DNA of 64,000 bases from Ferrimonas aestuarii (GCF_005116665.1 NZ_SWCJ01000005.1:1-64000); one strand, 5' to 3'; positions 28,651-37,038 are shown, numbered from the stretch's first letter. Numbers and translations are program-made. The notes: generated from the sequence alone by a model not told the origin.

Positions 28651-30501
28651 CTAGCTTTTGAACTGTCGCAGTTGGCTGCTTAAGCGTTCCGCCAGTTCAT
28701 CCAGTGCTAAACTGGCCTGCTGGCTCTGTTCACAGGAGCTGACGGCCTCAATCAGTTGATGTTGGCCAAGTTGCACCAACTGCTGTACCTCATTGCCCAG
28801 GGTTTCCTGAGAGCCGCAGGCGGCCACCACCTCTTCACTGCTTTTCTCGATGCTCTTAAGTCCCGCCTCCAATTCATCTAGGCCTTGAGCCAGAGCGTTG
28901 ACCTGCTTGTCGGCCTCCTGAGCTTGGCTGTTGGAGTGAGACATGGCTCCAGTAACGATCTTAGTGGTGTTGACCACCAGTTCCAGCATCTCGCGGATCT
29001 CGCCGGTGGCGTTGGCGGTTCGAGTAGCAAGGGTGCGCACTTCATCGGCAACCACCGCAAAGCCGCGGCCTTGTTCGCCGGCGCGGGCGGCTTCGATGGC
29101 GGCGTTCAGCGCCAAGAGGTTAGTCTGCTCGGCAATTTGGGCAATTTCGGTGACGACGGAGTCGATACGGCCATTGGTTTGACTGAGCTCATGCACATGT
29201 TGATGGGCTTGAGAGATGCTCATGCTGACCCCTTTTACCTCGGTGCGGGCGCTGGACATCAGACTCAGGCCAGAGGTCATCTGCTGTCTAAGCTGGTTGA
29301 CGGTAAGCTGCTCTTGTTCGGCGCGGCGAGCCATCTCTCCGGCGTGTTGAACCACCTGAGTGTTGGCATCAGCCAGCTCAGTGAGCCGTTGCTGTTGGGT
29401 GTGCATGGTGTCGTTGGCTTGCTGGGCGGCGACTGATACCTGCTGGCTTTGCTGGCGCACATGCTCGGTTCCCAGTTTGCTTTCAGACACCAACGCGGTG
29501 GTGGTGATGGCCATCTGGTTGAATTGCTGGGCGATGCGGCTGAGTTCATCTTTGCCCGTTACCTTGATGCGCTGGGTCAGATCGCCGCCGGCAAAGGCGG
29601 TGGCAGCGGTTTCTGTTTGATTAACCATGGTGCTGATCTGGCGATAGAAGCCATAGGCCAGCCACAGGGTGAGTAGCAAACTGACCACAAGCAGAGTGGT
29701 TTGTAGAATCAGTGAGCGAATGCTGTGCTGCTGCTGTTGCTGTAATTCGACGCCGAGATTGATGCCCAGCTGATGTTGGAAACGACCGATGGCGTTAGCC
29801 AATTGCTGTTGCTGCTCATCGAGGTTAAGGCCGGTATCGATGCTGTCGGCATCGATAAAGTCTCGGCGCACTGAACTGAGGTAGCGTTCAATTTCGGCCA
29901 ATACCCCTTGGGCGGAGCGGCTGGTGAGGCTTTTGGGCTGTGCCGTCAGTTGTTGGGCCAACTGCAGGTGTTGACGGGTGAGTCGCTCCATTTGACCGGT
30001 GAGCGCCAAGTAGAGCTCAGGCGTAAAACGACCTTGTGCCAGCAGGGCGGCGGTGATGCCGTCGATGTGGGCCAGCTCCAACTGCCATTGTGTCAGCTGT
30101 TTGGCCCACAAGCTCAGAGCGAGAGCGTCTTGGCTCAATTGGTTTAGGCCACTGAGGCGAAGCTGATTGTCGAGCCACAGCAAGACGCCATCGGTGTTGC
30201 TGATGGCCGCATCACTAAATTGGGCTTTTAGCTGTGCTGGCAAACGAAACGAGACCGGTGTGGCGGTTTTGCCTGCAGCCAAAAGCCGGTCCACCTCGGC
30301 TCGGCGTTGCCAAAACGGTTGCAGCGCCTGCAGTTGCTTTTGGGTGGCGATGCCTTTATCTAGGTTGGCGATGGTGGAGAGCTGACGCTCCACGAAAGGC
30401 AGCATCAATGTCAGCAGAGGCAGGGTCAGTAGCAGTGCCAGCAGCAGCAGTTTGGTTCGAAAAGTCAGGCGCGCCATCAGGCGCTCGGCCAAGTTGAGCA
30501 T
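28651..30501 (-). CDS. Methyl-accepting chemotaxis protein
   Basis: A transmembrane chemoreceptor signalling to CheA/CheW. Segment 1 is at about 15-36 ([18 protein letters not shown]), then a periplasmic helical sensor to about residue 265, segment 2 ([20 protein letters not shown]) and a HAMP domain. The coiled-coil signalling domain contains the conserved hairpin tip [20 protein letters not shown]. There is no C-terminal CheR-binding pentapeptide. The ligand is unknown. It lies downstream of pheA on the same strand, but a terminator separates them. Confidence 0.93.
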   Translation of the reverse strand: MLNLAERLMARLTFRTKLLLLALLLTLPLLTLMLPFVERQLSTIANLDKGIATQKQLQALQPFWQRRAEVDRLLAAGKTATPVSFRLPAQLKAQFSDAAISNTDGVLLWLDNQLRLSGLNQLSQDALALSLWAKQLTQWQLELAHIDGITAALLAQGRFTPELYLALTGQMERLTRQHLQLAQQLTAQPKSLTSRSAQGVLAEIERYLSSVRRDFIDADSIDTGLNLDEQQQQLANAIGRFQHQLGINLGVELQQQQQHSIRSLILQTTLLVVSLLLTLWLAYGFYRQISTMVNQTETAATAFAGGDLTQRIKVTGKDELSRIAQQFNQMAITTTALVSESKLGTEHVRQQSQQVSVAAQQANDTMHTQQQRLTELADANTQVVQHAGEMARRAEQEQLTVNQLRQQMTSGLSLMSSARTEVKGVSMSISQAHQHVHELSQTNGRIDSVVTEIAQIAEQTNLLALNAAIEAARAGEQGRGFAVVADEVRTLATRTANATGEIREMLELVVNTTKIVTGAMSHSNSQAQEADKQVNALAQGLDELEAGLKSIEKSSEEVVAACGSQETLGNEVQQLVQLGQHQLIEAVSSCEQSQQASLALDELAERLSSQLRQFKS

Positions 30502-30580
30502 CAGGGTCGTCCATGAAGAAAACTATCCATAGGACAGTAGACCGAGGCATTAAGGTTTTTATTTCACTCAGTTTTTAAAT

Positions 30581-30607
30581 AAAAAGCCGCGATGGATATC
30601 GCGGCTT
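30581..30607 (-). terminator. Intrinsic terminator of pheA
   Basis: AAGCCGCGAT (30584-30593) pairs with 30598-30607, and on the minus strand the stem runs into TTTTT. Confidence 0.85.
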
Positions 30608-30629
30608 CAAAGGGCAAGAGTGGTTGAGC

Positions 30630-31775
30630 TTATTCTATCTCGGTAGGAATGATGCGCTCGCTCTGGTAGCAGCCCAGCACCTTAATAAAGCGGGTGATGG
30701 GCACCAGTTGTGCCATCGCTTGCTTCATGGCATCGCTGTTGATGTTGGCTTCCACATCCAGATAGAACATCTCCTCCCAAGGGTTTCCTGGAATCGGTCG
30801 GCTGGTGAGCTTACTCATGATGAGGCCGTTTTGCTTAAGGATAAGCAGCGCGTCCACCAGTGAGCCGGACTTTTGCCCTGTGGCCATGATCAATGTGGTT
30901 TTGGCGGGCACCTGCACCGGCACGTCCAGAGCTTTGCGCGATACCACGATGAAGCGGCTTTCGTTCTCCGCCTGATTGGCCAGCTTGTCGATGCGAGCGT
31001 CCAAACCGTAGAGCTCACCACCGGCCTGACTCGCAATGGCGGCGTGACTTGGGTCATTGAGGTTGGCAACTTGGGCCATGGCGTGAGCGGAGCTTGAGCA
31101 ATACTCCAGCTTGATGTTCGGGTATTGACGCAGATGATTGCTGCATTGGGAGATCACTTGAGGGTGGGCGTAGATGGTGGTGATCTCATCCAGATTGGCC
31201 CCAGGCAAGGTCAGTAGGCAGTGGCCAATGCTCTCGGTGGTTTCGCCAACAATCTGCAGGCTGGTTTGCTGCAGCAGATCGTACACCTCATTGATGGATC
31301 CGGAGGAGGTGTTTTCCAGGGGCAAAATGCCGTAGTCGGCGTTGCCTCGCTCGACCGAGCGCACCACCTCATCGAAGGTCGGAAAGCCCATCTCAATGAG
31401 TGACTTATCACGACGAGTGAAGTAACCATGAGCGGCTACGTAACTGTAACTGCCTTTGGCACCCAGATAGGCAACTCGAACCAGATCTTGGCTGGTGTTT
31501 TGCTGGCCCTGCAGCCAAGCTTGCTGGCGCAGCACCGAGTCTTCAATGACGGTTTGAAAAATACGCACTACGTACTGGGCATCCAACCCCTGTTCTTTCC
31601 CCTGAGCAACCAGTTTTTCTAGCAGTTGGGCTTCCCGCTCTTGATCGCGAACCGGTTTAAGATCGATCTCTTTACTGCGAGCCACATTGAGGGTGAGCTG
31701 ACGACGGTGGGCCAGCAGTTTCAGCAGGTCACTGTCGACCTGATTGATGTCTTTGCGTATCTGATTTAGATCCAT
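30630..31775 (-). CDS. pheA: Chorismate mutase / prephenate dehydratase PheA
   Basis: The P-protein makes phenylpyruvate from chorismate. The AroQ mutase domain (about 1-90) starts MDLNQIRKDINQVDSDLLKLLAHRR. The dehydratase domain begins at VAYLGAKGSYSYVAA and contains NTSSGSINEVYDLL. The C-terminal ACT domain (TTLIMATGQKSGSLVDALLIL, with the ESRF motif before it) binds phenylalanine for feedback inhibition. Length 381. GAGGA precedes the start. It follows raiA, and a leader attenuator lies just upstream. Confidence 0.97.
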   Translation of the reverse strand: MDLNQIRKDINQVDSDLLKLLAHRRQLTLNVARSKEIDLKPVRDQEREAQLLEKLVAQGKEQGLDAQYVVRIFQTVIEDSVLRQQAWLQGQQNTSQDLVRVAYLGAKGSYSYVAAHGYFTRRDKSLIEMGFPTFDEVVRSVERGNADYGILPLENTSSGSINEVYDLLQQTSLQIVGETTESIGHCLLTLPGANLDEITTIYAHPQVISQCSNHLRQYPNIKLEYCSSSAHAMAQVANLNDPSHAAIASQAGGELYGLDARIDKLANQAENESRFIVVSRKALDVPVQVPAKTTLIMATGQKSGSLVDALLILKQNGLIMSKLTSRPIPGNPWEEMFYLDVEANINSDAMKQAMAQLVPITRFIKVLGCYQSERIIPTEIE

Positions 31776-31790
31776 CTTGTCCTCGGGTAC

Positions 31791-31858
31791 AAAAAAGCCT
31801 CCCTAGTGGGAGGCTGTTAGGTTGTATTCTGTGTTGCAGACACCCAGCATCGCCTCCC
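31791..31858 (-). promoter_or_regulatory. Transcription attenuator of pheA
   Basis: On the minus strand, GGGAGGC (31858-31852), GCCTCCC (31814-31808) and a second GGGAGGC (31803-31797) followed by TTTTTT (31796-31791) can form two mutually exclusive hairpins: an antiterminator (1 with 2) or a terminator (2 with 3). The terminator ends 16 bases before the pheA start. Confidence 0.7.
31803..31850 (-). CDS. Possible pheA leader peptide
   Basis: A 15-codon reading frame, MLGVCNTEYNLTASH, occupies the place of E. coli pheL between raiA and pheA. Its ribosome-binding site AAGGGAGG (31860-31853) overlaps the first arm of the attenuator, and its stop lies in the terminator loop. It contains no phenylalanine and only one tyrosine, so classical phenylalanine sensing by ribosome stalling is not supported. 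Translation itself could still shift the folding, because a ribosome on this frame covers arm 1. It may also be a chance frame. Confidence 0.4.
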   Translation of the reverse strand: MLGVCNTEYNLTASH

Positions 31859-31919
31859 TTATAAGGGTGGAAAAAATAGGCTAAAAAATCGAATGGTCTG
31901 CATTTTATTCATGGAATCT

Positions 31920-31949
31920 ACACTAGCCTTTGGCGATTGGGGTTGTCAA
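31920..31949 (-). promoter_or_regulatory. Candidate pheA promoter
   Basis: An exact TTGACA (-35) reads at 31949-31944 on the minus strand. The -10 is weak (TAGTGT, 18 bases on). It starts directly past the raiA terminator, so pheA has its own promoter and leader. Confidence 0.45.
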
Positions 31950-31954
31950 CCAAC

Positions 31955-31982
31955 AAAAAGCGCCAGCGTAATCGCTGGCGCT
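31955..31982 (-). terminator. Intrinsic terminator of raiA
   Basis: AGCGCCAGCG (31959-31968) pairs with 31973-31982 and runs into TTTTT on the minus strand. Confidence 0.88.
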
Positions 31983-32009
31983 GCCTCCTTAGTAGAAGGG
32001 TGGGGAGAA

Positions 32010-32363
32010 TTAGGCGGCGACTTCCTCATCTTCGGCGTCGTCGGTACCGATTTCCATGGCCACTGGTTTGGCGTGGCGGCGGGCTTCGCCCTTATGGCTG
32101 TACTTATTCAGCTGTCTTTCTAGCTGCTTGCCCATCTTGTTGATGGCGCTGTATAGGTCTTCATGAGAAGCTTTAGCAAACAGTTTTCCATTTGGAACGC
32201 CCATCGACGCTTCGATTTGGAACTCTTTTCCCTCCTGAGTGATGATAACGTGAGGCCGAATTAGGTCGACTTCATAGCCGGATAGTTTTTCGAAGCGGCT
32301 CTCAATACGCTCACGGATTGGGGTGGTAACGGAGAGGTGTTTGCTGGTGATTTCAATTCTCAT
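32010..32363 (-). CDS. raiA: Ribosome hibernation factor RaiA (YfiA)
   Basis: A short HPF/RaiA-type protein that binds the 30S decoding centre in cold or stationary phase and silences the ribosome. The conserved start MRIEITSKHLSVT and EDLYSAINKMGKQLERQLNKYSHK are present. ATG 32363 is chosen because of this N terminus and the GGGGA upstream; a longer in-frame start exists. The acidic tail GTDDAEDEEVAA is longer than in HPF and fits RaiA. Position before pheA matches E. coli raiA-pheL-pheA. Confidence 0.92.
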   Translation of the reverse strand: MRIEITSKHLSVTTPIRERIESRFEKLSGYEVDLIRPHVIITQEGKEFQIEASMGVPNGKLFAKASHEDLYSAINKMGKQLERQLNKYSHKGEARRHAKPVAMEIGTDDAEDEEVAA

Positions 32364-32418
32364 AGAGTTCCCCTTTTGCTGACCCAAAATCAGGTTCAAC
32401 TTCAGACTACTCCTGTTA

Positions 32419-32447
32419 ATTAGCGTTCGTAAAGTGATATAGATCAA
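32419..32447 (-). promoter_or_regulatory. raiA promoter with FNR/CRP-like site
   Basis: On the minus strand TTGATC (32447-32442) and GCTAAT (32424-32419) are 17 bases apart. The same bases form TTGATCTATATCAC (32447-32434), matching nine of ten fixed positions of the FNR site TTGAT-N4-ATCAA and resembling a CRP site. It lies between raiA and cytochrome b561. Confidence 0.5.
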
Positions 32448-32635
32448 CTTTTTACTCCTTGTTTAAAACTTGCCCATTCAGATCATAAAAGGCCAAAAAA
32501 GCCGCCAAATTTGCTTGAGCCGTGGCCAAAACAGGCGCATAGTGGGTGGGATTTATGGCAAGGGAGTGCTTGGGTTCGACGGTATTTTGACCTGCTATCG
32601 CTGTCCTTGTTGCTGCACGTTTCAAGGAGTAAGTG

Positions 32636-33280
32636 GTGAAAGTCAAAATCTGGGATGGCATGGTGCGCCTGTTTCATTGGGGAGCAGTCGCGTTGGTGCC
32701 GTTATGTTGGTATACGGCCGAACAAGGGATGATGGAGTGGCACATGACCGCCGCTTACTTGTTGGCTTCTCTTCTCACCGTTCGCATTCTCTGGGGCTTC
32801 ATCGGAACCACCACAGCCCGCTTCTCTCACTTCGTTAGATCCCCCGCCGCAGTCATTCACTATCTGAAAAAATGGCGCAACGAGCGCAAACCCTATTTTG
32901 GCCACAACCCAGCTGGTGGCTACATGGTATTGATGATGTTGCTACTGCTAGCAGCTCAGATTACTACGGGTCTGTTTGCCAGTGACGACATTTTTGTGGA
33001 AGGCCCGTTGTACGCTTATGTGAGCGGAGAAACCTCAGGGCTTCTGACCACACTGCACCATCAGTTGTTTGATGGCATCTTGATCTGTGTGGCGCTGCAC
33101 CTGTTGGCCATTGTGAGTTATCGCTTTAAAGGGGTGAACTTGGTTGAGGCGATGATCACCGGTTATGGCATGACCGCCCAAGGTCGACGCTCCAATGCGG
33201 TACCCCCAATTTGCTGGTTGGTGCCTTTAGTGATCGCCCTTGCCGCCAGTGTGTATTGGTTGATTCTGCCGTTGTGGTAA
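32636..33280 (+). CDS. Cytochrome b561-family membrane protein
   Basis: A di-haem b-type cytochrome with four or five transmembrane segments. Probable haem ligands are histidines in RLFHWG, EWHMTAAYLL, TLHHQLFDG and ALHLLAIVSY. The N-terminal motif VKIWDGMVRLFHW is typical of the hydrogenase-cytochrome b subunit type. GTG 32636 is favoured, with AAGGAG six bases upstream. It faces a cytochrome c' gene across a shared terminator; the pair is common in Shewanella and probably passes electrons between quinones and periplasmic cytochromes. Confidence 0.88.
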   Translation: MKVKIWDGMVRLFHWGAVALVPLCWYTAEQGMMEWHMTAAYLLASLLTVRILWGFIGTTTARFSHFVRSPAAVIHYLKKWRNERKPYFGHNPAGGYMVLMMLLLLAAQITTGLFASDDIFVEGPLYAYVSGETSGLLTTLHHQLFDGILICVALHLLAIVSYRFKGVNLVEAMITGYGMTAQGRRSNAVPPICWLVPLVIALAASVYWLILPLW

Positions 33281-33308
33281 AGGCTTGGCTGTAGCAAGCT
33301 TCAAAGAA

Positions 33309-33330
33309 AAGAGCCGCAATTGCGGCTCTT
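33309..33330. terminator. Bidirectional terminator between cytochrome genes
   Basis: A 22-base perfect palindrome AAGAGCCGCAATT... (33309-33330) is followed by TTTTCTTT on the minus strand and a weaker T-tract on the plus strand. Confidence 0.7.
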
Positions 33331-33352
33331 GTTGTATCAGGCGTCATTCGAT

Positions 33353-33811
33353 TTAATCGCGCTTGAAGTTGTCGTGGCAGCCTTTACAGGTTTTGCCAGT
33401 GGCGCCGAACGCTTGCTTAATGGCTTTGTCGTCGCCACTTTGGCTGGCGCTGACTAACTGCTGGGTGGCCATCTGGAATTCGCTGGCAATCTCCATAAAC
33501 TTGGCGTTGTCACTCCAAACTGATGGCAGGGCTTCGGTGTCCCCTTGATCTGAGCCTTTTACCTTAAAGGCGTCAAATGGAATGTTGCTCAGCAGCGCCA
33601 GGTGTTCGGCTCGGCGCTGAAACTGCTCGGCGTCCATCGGTTTTTTGCCCTTCACCATGGCGTAGATCTCGCCAAAGTTTTCCTTAATTAGGCTAAAGGC
33701 GTGTTGGCGGTATTCGATGGCGTCGCTGGCGTCTTCGAAAGCGCCTTTGGCGACGGCACTGCCACTGACAGCTAGCATCACGGCGGCAAAGGTCAAACTC
33801 ACTGCTTTCAT
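33353..33811 (-). CDS. Cytochrome c' (periplasmic)
   Basis: A four-helix-bundle c-type cytochrome that binds NO and other small ligands or buffers electrons. The signal peptide is at residues 1-21 (LTFAAVMLAVSGSAVA-KG). The haem-binding CxxCH is near the C terminus as CKGCHDNFKRD, as expected for class II cytochromes. Length 152 is typical. It converges on cytochrome b561. Confidence 0.93.
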   Translation of the reverse strand: MKAVSLTFAAVMLAVSGSAVAKGAFEDASDAIEYRQHAFSLIKENFGEIYAMVKGKKPMDAEQFQRRAEHLALLSNIPFDAFKVKGSDQGDTEALPSVWSDNAKFMEIASEFQMATQQLVSASQSGDDKAIKQAFGATGKTCKGCHDNFKRD

Positions 33812-33952
33812 TGTCGTTATTTCCCTATGTTGTTGTTATGAGCCCAATCATACCTATGAGTCACTGCTGTGACCAGTGTCACGTCTGAGTGGGATTCAAG
33901 ATCTGGCTCTCATTCTCTGTTTTTAATGGTCGCTTTTGTGCTGTTGTAGCGG

Positions 33953-33972
33953 TGTAATGCTACGGCATTACA
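33953..33972 (+). promoter_or_regulatory. Palindrome just upstream of trpR
   Basis: TGTAATGC (33953-33960) and GCATTACA (33965-33972) are exact complements around TACG, ending 15 bases before trpR and abutting its ribosome-binding site. It lacks the CTAG core of the known TrpR operator, so it is either another operator or an RNA hairpin. Confidence 0.5.
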
Positions 33973-33987
33973 TGTGGAGACTAACAA

Positions 33988-34278
33988 ATGAAGGAATCTG
34001 ATTATTGGGATAAGGCCCTGGGACTTATCGTCGACCAAGAAGGCAAGGATTCAGCCAGCTCACTGTTCAATCTGTTGTTGACTGTTGATGAGCGTGATGC
34101 CATTGGCGCGCGCCTCGCGGTGATGCGAGCCCTGATACAGGGGGAGTTAACTCAAAGGCAGATAGCGGAACAGTTGAATGTCAGCATCGCCACCATTACG
34201 CGCTGCTCGAACACATTAAAAAATTTACAACCAATGGAAAGGGATAAGCTGCAGCAGCAGTTACTTTCCGCAACATAA
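33988..34278 (+). CDS. trpR: Trp operon repressor TrpR
   Basis: A small dimeric helix-turn-helix repressor that binds L-tryptophan and silences trp biosynthesis and transport genes. The helix-turn-helix is RQIAEQLNVSIATITRCSNTLK. E. coli has glycine where this protein has C after TR. Length 96 is close to the usual 105-110. GTGGAG precedes the start. The aromatic permease follows after 22 bases, so repressor and transporter form one operon, which would let TrpR control tryptophan uptake directly. Confidence 0.93.
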   Translation: MKESDYWDKALGLIVDQEGKDSASSLFNLLLTVDERDAIGARLAVMRALIQGELTQRQIAEQLNVSIATITRCSNTLKNLQPMERDKLQQQLLSAT

Positions 34279-34300
34279 CAAGACCTAACGGGAGTGACCG

Positions 34301-35557
34301 ATGTCAGAAGCAGTATTAGCGACATCAGCAAAAACCAAAAGCCCTAGCATTGTCGGTGGGGCGACAATTATTGCCGGTACGGCCATCGGCGCGGGGATGT
34401 TGTCTCTGCCAGTGATGAGTGCCGGTATGTGGTTTGGATGGTCGATGATCATCTTGGCCATCTGCTGCTTCTGTGCATACAGCTCCGCCATGTATCTGGC
34501 GGAAGCCAACATGAACTATCATGCGGGCGCCAGCTACGCCACCATGACCAAAGATACCTTGGGCAAGCCCGGTATGTTTGCGTCGTTGGGTTCGGTGGGT
34601 TTTGTTAGTTACATCCTGTGCTACGCCTACATCTCCGGTGGCTCCTCTGTATTGGCCAGCTCCATTGCGAGTGGGTTTGGTTTGGAGATGGCGAATTGGC
34701 AGGCGGGATTGCTGTTTGGCATTGTGCTTGGTGGCATTGTGCTCTTAGGGTCCCGTGCGGTCGACCGAGTCAGCACCATCATGATTGGTGCCATGATCAT
34801 CTCATTCCTACTATCTACCGGTATGCTGTCTGCGGAAGTGAGCAGCACTACGCTGTTCCCTGAAGTCGGTATGGCTGACACCATGCCGTTCATCTGGTTG
34901 GGAATCCCTGTGCTGGCCATCAGCTTTGGCTACCACAGCACCGTACCTAGCGTGGTAAAGCACTACCAAAAAGACTTCGGCAAGGTTCGCAACGCGGTAT
35001 TGCTGGGCACCATCTTGGCAATGTCCATCTACACCCTGTGGCAGTTGACCATTTTGGGTACCGTTGAACGCAGTGACTTTGCTCAGGTGGTTAAGGACGG
35101 CGGTAACGTTAGCGCCATGATCGCCGCCGTTGGTGAAGCGGTGGATGGCCAGTTCATCGACACCCTATTGAGCTTCTTTGCCAAGTTTGCTTTGGCAAGC
35201 TCCTTCCTTGGAGTTGCGCTGGGTCTATTGGACTTCATGAAGGACCAATTGGGCCTAGGGGACAGCGCTCGTGATACCGTCATTGGCGGTGCAGTGACCT
35301 TCCTGCCACCTATGGTATTGGGAGTGGTATTCCCGAACGGCTTTATTACTGCCATCGGCTACGCCTCCTTACTGGCAAGTATCTTTGTGTTCATCTTGCC
35401 TTGCGCCATCGCGTTAGTGCTGCGCCGTCGCGGCAAGAGTACTGAGCACCGGGTTGCTGGCGGTAACGGTCGCCTATACATGGTGTTGGTGTTTGGCGTA
35501 TTGGTAATGCTGTGCGAGACCTTGGCCCTTTTGGGCATGTTGCCAACCTACCCATAG
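34301..35557 (+). CDS. mtr: Aromatic amino acid permease (Mtr/TyrP/TnaB type)
   Basis: A proton-coupled aromatic amino acid importer of the HAAAP family, with about 11 transmembrane segments over 418 residues. GGATIIAGTAIGAGMLSLPV near the N terminus and YISGGSSVLASS match the Mtr/TyrP/TnaB family. AEANMNYHAGASY resembles Mtr most. Location right after trpR argues for tryptophan, but the substrate is not proved by sequence. A strong terminator follows. Confidence 0.88.
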   Translation: MSEAVLATSAKTKSPSIVGGATIIAGTAIGAGMLSLPVMSAGMWFGWSMIILAICCFCAYSSAMYLAEANMNYHAGASYATMTKDTLGKPGMFASLGSVGFVSYILCYAYISGGSSVLASSIASGFGLEMANWQAGLLFGIVLGGIVLLGSRAVDRVSTIMIGAMIISFLLSTGMLSAEVSSTTLFPEVGMADTMPFIWLGIPVLAISFGYHSTVPSVVKHYQKDFGKVRNAVLLGTILAMSIYTLWQLTILGTVERSDFAQVVKDGGNVSAMIAAVGEAVDGQFIDTLLSFFAKFALASSFLGVALGLLDFMKDQLGLGDSARDTVIGGAVTFLPPMVLGVVFPNGFITAIGYASLLASIFVFILPCAIALVLRRRGKSTEHRVAGGNGRLYMVLVFGVLVMLCETLALLGMLPTYP

Positions 35558-35573
35558 AAAATGACTGCAACAG

Positions 35574-35599
35574 AAAGGAGGCTTAATGCCTCCTTTTTT
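35574..35599 (+). terminator. Intrinsic terminator of trpR-mtr
   Basis: AAAGGAGGC (35574-35582) pairs with GCCTCCTTT (35588-35596) and is followed by more T residues. Confidence 0.9.
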
Positions 35600-35741
35600 G
35601 GATCTCGCTAGTGACAACGGGAGACTAACGTATAGCGGTGATGGCAGATCTCCTAAGCCATTGGCAGTCTCTTCTGCTTCTCAAAATCTAAGCCTAAAGT
35701 CATAGTGAATCTGGATAAAATAAATAAAAGAACAGAAGGTT

Positions 35742-36611
35742 ATGACCTCAAAGCTCCGCGTAGTCCTATTCCATGATAAGCAGCCGCTGAATCTCGATGC
35801 CAATATTGCCCTCTCCTGCTTGTCCCATGAAGCGGTCAGAGATTCGATTGATCTGCATGAATGTTGGGATGGAGAGGAGGGAATTGAACAGCTTTTGCAA
35901 CCTGAGATGTTAATTTTGGCATCAAATCCTATCAGCAGCAGAGCCACGGTAGCGAATTGGATTGGCGGCTGCACTCTGTGTGTCGGTACGGCCTCCGGAG
36001 CCCAATTGCTGTTGGAATCGGGCCGATTTCGAGACACTCGGGTTCCAGCGACCTTGGTGGATGCCTGCACGTCACAATCGCTGAATGTGCTGCACGATGA
36101 CTCCCTAAACTATGCCAGTGCCAATAACTGTTATGTGGTGCAGTCGGGCATTCCCACCATAGAGTTGTTGCTGCAATTGATCGCGGCGCAAATCGGCCCT
36201 AAATCGGCACTGGAGATGGCACCTAAGTTTGGGGTGGCGCAGTCACGGCTGGAGATCTTGCTGCAAAAAGCCGACAGCAAGCAGCGCCGCCCAGCGCAGA
36301 TGGCACGGGTTGTTGAGTGGGCTGAGGCCAACATCAATCGTGTGGAATCTGTCGACTGTTTGGCGCAGCAGGCCTGTTTATCACGGCGCAGTTTCGATCG
36401 CCACTTCAAAAAGGAGATGGGCATTAGCCCCAAAAAATGGCTGCTGCAGAAGAAGACCGAGCTGGCAAAAGACTATCTGCTAAACAGCGATCTCAGTATC
36501 GAGGATGTGGCCGAAGTGGCGGGTTTCGGTTGCAGTAATAATTTACGGAATAGCTTGAATCGGTTCGGCGAAGGTTCGCCAAGCTGTTTTAGAAATGGGG
36601 TATACAAATAG
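35742..36611 (+). CDS. GlxA/AraC-family transcription regulator
   Basis: A 289-residue regulator with an N-terminal DJ-1/PfpI-like domain (about 1-175) and a C-terminal AraC DNA-binding domain (from about 190). The latter has two helix-turn-helix units, VDCLAQQACLSRRSFDRHF and LSIEDVAEVAGFGCSNNL. In the nucleophile elbow (GTASGAQLLLESG) the cysteine of many DJ-1 relatives is alanine, so a sensing rather than catalytic role is likely. It lies directly before the peptide locus and points toward it, making it a candidate local regulator (inference). Confidence 0.85.
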   Translation: MTSKLRVVLFHDKQPLNLDANIALSCLSHEAVRDSIDLHECWDGEEGIEQLLQPEMLILASNPISSRATVANWIGGCTLCVGTASGAQLLLESGRFRDTRVPATLVDACTSQSLNVLHDDSLNYASANNCYVVQSGIPTIELLLQLIAAQIGPKSALEMAPKFGVAQSRLEILLQKADSKQRRPAQMARVVEWAEANINRVESVDCLAQQACLSRRSFDRHFKKEMGISPKKWLLQKKTELAKDYLLNSDLSIEDVAEVAGFGCSNNLRNSLNRFGEGSPSCFRNGVYK

Positions 36612-36631
36612 GGGAACCTTGAGGGCTCCCC
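36611..36631. terminator. Hairpin between the regulator and precursor A
   Basis: GGGGAACC (36611-36618) pairs with GGCTCCCC (36624-36631) with one mismatch. It sits between two converging genes. The T-tract is poor. Confidence 0.35.
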
Positions 36632-36642
36632 CTAGTATCTGG

Positions 36643-36777
36643 CTAATCGGGATCACCGCACCCTAGGTTGGGGCTCGAGGTTCCTCCGGATGCTTCTGAC
36701 AGAATTTCGTCTTCCAGTTGCTGAAGCGCATCGTCTTCAGAATTCACATCATTTGGATTGGTTTCCAAATCGCTCAT
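36643..36777 (-). CDS. Putative RiPP precursor peptide A (double-glycine)
   Basis: A 44-residue peptide on the minus strand. AAGGAG (36789-36784) lies six bases before the ATG, an excellent ribosome-binding site. The acidic leader (residues 1-32) ends LEDEILSEASGG, a double-glycine cleavage site for C39 exporters. The predicted core is TSSPNLGCGDPD, with one cysteine (C40) followed after three residues by D44. It starts MSD and shares the LEDE(I/V)...GG leader with precursor B across a common divergent promoter region. That it is a precursor is inferred from leader, size and neighbours; I know no named family for it. Confidence 0.7.
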   Translation of the reverse strand: MSDLETNPNDVNSEDDALQQLEDEILSEASGGTSSPNLGCGDPD

Positions 36778-37038
36778 AGTAATCTCCTTTTATATAACAA
36801 GCAGAATTGAGTCTAATAAAATATTTAATCAGTTGAAGGGCTGTTTTCATAGTTGGCTGAAATTTATTGATGGATGGCTGGTTTTTAAATTTGTATGTTT
36901 AATTTTGTAAGAATCGTTGTCTTAAAATTGTTGATTGCTGTCCTTATTTTGGTTTGTCATTAATTTTTATCGGGTTAATTTATTACTTGTCGACTATGTA
37001 GTACGGCCTGGACTTTTATTTTAATAAGGAAATTAATT
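36778..37038. promoter_or_regulatory. AT-rich divergent promoter region
   Basis: These 261 bases separate the two precursor genes and are strikingly richer in A and T than the surroundings. They must hold both start regions and probably operators. Ribosome-binding sites are clear at each end (36789-36784 minus; AAGGAA 37026-37031 plus), but no convincing -35/-10 pair could be fixed. Confidence 0.55.
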
